Positions 59,501 through 64,000 of a stretch of DNA of 64,000 nt are shown here, piece by piece. The position numbers were made by a program, and so were the translations under genes. Source of the DNA: Trichoplusia ni (Eukaryota > Arthropoda > Insecta > Lepidoptera > Noctuidae); the NCBI RefSeq assembly GCF_003590095.1, contig NC_039491.1:5890001-5954000 (forward strand), read 5' to 3'. Below the pieces are notes generated by a model. It was not told the DNA's origin and ran no database searches. It saw only the letters and a program-made list of their open reading frames with translations. The first letter of the stretch is position 1. Every line of letters begins with the position of its first letter.

Positions 59501-60686
59501 ATAAATATTTTACGACGGAAACAAAATTAAGCCTTGTTAACATTTCGAGTCTAGGCATTTTGTAGTGAACCTTACGTAACCGAATTACAAATATAACGAA
59601 AAAAATTTATTAAATAACGTTTTGAACACAATCTAAAATAATGAAATAAGATTGTATGGGTTTAAATAAAGAATAAACCTACCTGTTCGTTTACAGATAC
59701 ATCCTTTTTTTTCTTATTAAGAGTAGACAATGATTTCTTCAAACTGCTAAAGAAATCTTCACACCACTCAATTGAGTATGATCTTCATCTAAAAATGAGC
59801 ATTGCTCATGTCCGCCCCATAAGAGGTGCATACAATACGATCCCGGCACGGACGTCTCTATAAATTATTTATTACCTAAATAAAAGCATCACCAACGAAA
59901 GCAAAAATAAATCGACTCCAGACTCAATAAACAATAGGTTTGGAATAAAGAACCATCTTGGCTAAGCTCGGTAAAACAATAAATGTTATCCCATAAAACA
60001 CCATTTACTGTCCAATAGTTGTCTACGGTACACTTCATACAATATTTATGCGGACCCAGTCTGCGCTCCGTTTTATTTTTAAACTCGTATATTATTTATT
60101 AGAAGCCGCTCGACGAAGGTTGACATGCTAGGTAAGCAGTGAAATAATGTCACAGTTTCACGTGAATTGTTTACGATTTGGTAATCTGCGGTTCCACAAC
60201 CTTAATTGACATAATAATAAGTATTTAACACAAATAACTCGCTAAATTTGTATCCCTAAAAAAAACCTTTTTATACAATTGTTATTGTATCATATTCTAA
60301 ATAGGTATCTATAAATGTTTAACATTGTGGCAGATTTGTTCCTTATAATATCAAAATCTGAACTCAATACCAATCTCATCTAATTAACTGAATATTAAAC
60401 TTTCCAAAGGGATCGTCCAAAAAACGGGCATACTTGTTACAACACTTATTGCTCGAGTTAGCCTCCGAGAAAACAATTTATTTGTTTTATCTCAGGAACC
60501 CTTTGTTGTTCCAAAACTTGAAGAGCTAAGAATAAAGCAGTTACGATTTAAGTAAATGGACCATAACCGCTTTCGGAAGAAGTAGTGATGGCAATTAAAT
60601 TTACGCTTGAAAAGATAAAAAGAACAAAAAGGTTCCGACTATTATCGTTCTTGTGTTCGCTATACATGAAACTTAATAAAATCAAA
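53562..60686. other. No gene confidently recognised
   Basis: AT-rich sequence. A fragment at about 56929-56975 (CACTGAACTCCTAAACGGCT, GGACCGATTAGAATAATC) is of a type seen in many lepidopteran transposons. A small GC-richer block with GGCGAGCGCCG lies at 54600-54660. At 57585-58075 three overlapping frames of 84-106 codons coincide, one with a hydrophobic N-terminus; none has an ATG-started family match. A CpG-containing block lies at about 59800-60200. Confidence 0.4.
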
Positions 60687-61078
60687 TCTATCTAATATTA
60701 AAAAGCTACAGCTTGTTTGTTTGGACGCGCTAACTAAGGGACTTATGTGTCGATTTAGAAAAGCCTTTCAGGGTTAGATTACCCACTTATTGACGAAGGC
60801 TATTATGATGAATTGTAACTGTTGTACCTATTCCATTTGACCCAAAGGTTGACTAGCATCAAGACCTCCATATGTACCACAATTGTATGGAAAAGTTTAA
60901 ATAAATGTAGATATGTATACTATCACGATAATGTATACTATGGTTAGAAGGAGCAGTAGTGGAATACGTTTCAAAAACATGCAGAAGATGCGTGAATTCT
61001 TAGACTACTAGTTGCAATTAAAAAAAAACCAACTCATATTTTAAGTCCCACGCAGACGAAGGCGCGCGCAACCGCTAG
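60687..61078 (+). mobile_element. Diverged Helitron-like element
   Basis: Starts A/TCTATCTAATATTAAAAAGC, then CTTGTTTGTTTGGACGCGCT and GACGAAGGCTATTATG, which align with the body of the 44937 copy. It ends CCCACGCAGACGAAGGCGCG, then CAACCGCTAG/T, keeping the CTAG end and A/T flanks, while the terminal hairpin is mutated. At 392 bp it is longer than the 217-bp copy, with an unrelated central part (about 60840-61020). No coding sequence. Confidence 0.65.
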
Positions 61079-64000
61079 TTCAGTATAACATACTTACTAT
61101 CGTAAACAATGAGGCGTATTTCTTACACACAATTACTTGACGGAGTTACTTGAATATATGGTAAATAGCAAACATTTACAAAAGGAATTCCGTAGGAATT
61201 TTTTGGGAAAAAAAGTACGGAACATTAGATATTTATGACTTAACTTTTTCTTAAGTTTTATAATACCTATTTACAAATACATTTTTTTTAAATCTCCACT
61301 GTGAAGTTCAACGTGAAACTAAAAACTCCTTGGTTAAAAAGTGAAAGGCTTTTGAAACGTTTCCCCTCATCACGGCGGTAGATAATGTAAAATCCGAAAT
61401 CAACAGCGTGCCCAAAGCAAACTGTATTACGGGGATCGCTTCAGAGTCCTATTTTCACAGGCCAGTTTGTTTTTATTGTACGAATTCCGCTGCCTTTTCT
61501 ACTATTTGTTTTACGCTTTTCCGTTTTTTTAATATACGACTGTACGGCTTTAATTGTTCGAAGTCTCTTGTTGACACTTTTTGCCGTTACGTTTTTTATC
61601 GTTCTATTGTAATTGTACGCACTTTTAGGCGTGTTTTATTGACCTTTAAGCTTAAATAGCCATTCAATGCTTCTTATATGCCGTTAATGAGGTTTTTTCT
61701 GTTATTCTAGATGTGAATCGTAATAGATGTTAGTGATGATCATAGATAGCTGAAGATGCTGAAGTGTACAGAAGCAAAGAACATTGGAAAAGAGTTTTAC
61801 AATTATATTCTAAAAAAATAAAGTAATTCAACTTCTCTAGGGTCGTTTGTGACACTCAACGTTTTTAAAAACGTCCCAAAAGGGAATACCTTTGACAATT
61901 TCGTTTTTGAAAAATGTAACCACAAAGTTCATAGTTTTACCGAAGTGTAACTGGATGTGCCCCTTATAAGAATGCAAATTTTATTGTTTTTGAACCGAAA
62001 CAGAGGCTCCAAGGTGCACTTTAATACTGGCCTGGAAACGCGGTAGTTTCACCAGTAATGTACGAATAATACCGTGGTCAAACGTTTCCTAGACCCTTTT
62101 TATAACTTCACCAACACTTACCTATATTGTGGAAGTGGATTTTTAGGTTTGGATAGCCCCGAAGTATTTTCTTTTGTAAATTGGATTGCGTTGGAATGTT
62201 TGGCTGTTACAAGATTAAAGGTAGGTCACAATAAAATTATTTAAAATGTATGGCTTTATTTATGTTTTATGTCATAAATAGTAAGTTACGAAAATTGAAA
62301 ACATACATAATAAAGCTAACCCCTTGAAAAGCTTTCATTATAATCATTAGACTTTCAAAATGTGCCCAGAAAATAACTTCGAAAACTTTGCGTAATCTTC
62401 ACATATCTCATCCAAACACTGATCTAATTAAATTACGCTGTTTTGCTTCTCATGTTAATCGACCTTAAATTTTTACAGAAATAATGAAAACAAATGCAAA
62501 TTTTCGTTCTATTGTTACACTCGTAGTGATATAAAAAAAAACACACAATTCAGAACAAAAAGGTTGAACCACTTAACCATTGTCAACGTTTTTTTAAAAA
62601 GTATGCCCAATTTAACCATTACGCCACTAAACGCCATCGCCATAAAATGTCCAAGAGAATTCATTTGATCCGTGGAAAACCGCCAACACGGTGCTTCTGA
62701 CATACGATTTTAATAATATCATTTACACACTATTAATTATGCGTTGAATAGTTTCAAAACATGAATCAGACATTTTGGTGGTGGGAAATTATTGTGCGTT
62801 GTAATTTATAAACTGCGCCATATCCGTTTCCTGCTGTTAAGCATTTGAATAATAGAAAATATGGTTAGTGTTTCGCGATGCAGTAAATCTGGTTATATGT
62901 GTAAATTATTGAACGTGGACAGGCATTATTAATGAATTGAATGCAGCACAACTAGCACACTATAGTTCGTTAATTCGATGCATTTATGCCTCATCATGCG
63001 TGGAGTTGTCTGTGCTTAGGACTGCTATTCATTGAAAAGCTGGTTTTAATTACTGCGAATGTGATTACTGACGCCATACATTAGGTATCTACGTATATTT
63101 ATATGTAACAAAAAACAGCTTGCTATTTTTTTTTTCTTCTTTCTATATTATGTTAATAAATCTGCATTAACAGTCTTCTACAATGATACAAAGTTTTTCG
63201 TAACTTAACCTGACTATACTATAACTATAACTATACTATAAAAAGCCATAAACTTAGGAACTATCCGCTACTGCTGTCGTTATTTTAGTTAAGACTTAAT
63301 TACAACCTTAACTGTGCCAGTATAAAGCAGCAGGTATCACTCCTTCGTTAGTACGCTACACTAGCCACTGGACCAAGTGGAAACTACACAATGGAAACCT
63401 TAAAGTGGAAAGCTCACAAGTAACTAAGCCTAGTTCACGCTCTACAAATAGTTCCTTACTACCAGACGATCAATACAATTGGGACAACGTAACGAAATTA
63501 ACTCCCACACCAAATCAAAGTCAATACGTAGGCCTGTATTAAGGAACTCAAACACGCGTTCGTGCGATAACTTACAGGTTGTGACGAAGCCTCCATACGC
63601 GAGCAACAATATTTACTTAGGCCCAGCCCCGCTTAAATTATTCACAACGTTATACCAACATATTTATGGCATGTCTGCGGTCACCCCATCATTCTTTGTT
63701 ATTTTATGTGATCTGTAGGTTTTAAAACGCCAGCGGCTTTAAAAGCGTTTTCAGAAAAAATAATGTTAACAAAGGGTGAATGCTTTTGATATTAGGTAGC
63801 TACGTACCATTCTTTAGAGTGCAATTATAATGTGACTTGGGAGGTATATTTTTGTTTGAATGTTTTAGAAGTTATTAAAAAAGGCTTGTTTCAGTTTGTT
63901 TATAATACAATTTTTATCAAATATTGCATTGAGATAAATTAAACTAAAGCAATTCATAAAATAAAAGAAAATTTGTGTTCACCTTTAGTACTAAAAAGAG
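61079..64000. other. No gene recognised
   Basis: AT-rich sequence. Noted: TATAACTATAACTATACTATA direct repeats at about 63218-63240, a block with several TAAT-type sites at 62700-63060, and a possible A-box-bearing SINE scrap on the minus strand at about 63317-63384 (TTGGTCCAGTGGCTAGTGTA). Confidence 0.4.

Overview
The window looks like lepidopteran (moth or butterfly) nuclear DNA. It is AT-rich, and almost everything recognisable in it is repetitive. The repeats are of types I associate with Lepidoptera: LINE tails ending in (ATG)n or (AAAT)n, tRNA- and 5S-rRNA-headed SINEs, and small Helitrons that begin TCTATACTAATATAT and end CTAG. I found no host protein-coding gene I can defend. The sequence is best read as intergenic or intronic DNA carrying transposable elements of different ages. 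Host exons too short to recognise could be missed.

Layout. Positions 1-1038 hold the 3' part of a jockey-superfamily LINE, cut by the window edge exactly at its YADD motif. A (TTCTA)n-tailed retroelement end (about 2820-2975), a 138-bp palindromic MITE with TAA target duplications (3619-3756) and an antisense SINE with a 5S-rRNA-like promoter head (about 3826-4182) follow. Positions 6127-11354, minus strand, hold the main object: a nearly complete DIRS-type tyrosine-recombinase retrotransposon. The rest (11.4-64 kb) is mostly unannotatable AT-rich DNA with scattered fragments. These include a 93-bp LINE tail flanked by a perfect 16-bp target duplication (15312-15404), four Helitron-like elements (17410, 28749, 44937 and 60687), several tRNA-derived SINE pieces, two more 5S-SINE copies (37443 and 53338), and a few strong inverted repeats.

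The DIRS element. Read on the minus strand, its order is: right terminal repeat, gag, reverse transcriptase/RNase H, a methyltransferase-like segment, tyrosine recombinase, internal complementary region, left terminal repeat. The terminal repeats are identical over 149 of 149 bases. The internal complementary region (6511-6630) is the reverse complement of both outer ends joined through a shared octamer, which is the hallmark of the DIRS circular-intermediate cycle. Three features stand out. First, gag appears split by a 398-bp spliceosomal-type intron with consensus sites and an in-frame phase-1 junction, and the intron carries four copies of a 61-65-bp tandem repeat. Second, reading-frame breaks lie at two five-base homopolymers, flanking the methyltransferase-like segment with opposite shifts. 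Third, the left end carries a 43-bp hairpin-containing extension that the right end lacks.

How the parts work together. RT/RNase H would copy the RNA, the internal complementary region would template joining of the two ends into a circle, and the recombinase would insert that circle without a target duplication. The single octamer at each boundary fits this. A genomic copy that keeps its intron must have been copied from unspliced RNA, so spliced RNA (Gag) and unspliced RNA (template) would have separate roles. Elsewhere, the 5S SINE shares its 3' tail, a CCCCAA/TTGGG stem-loop plus (ATG)n, with the 93-bp LINE fragment. This points to a SINE parasitising that LINE's machinery.
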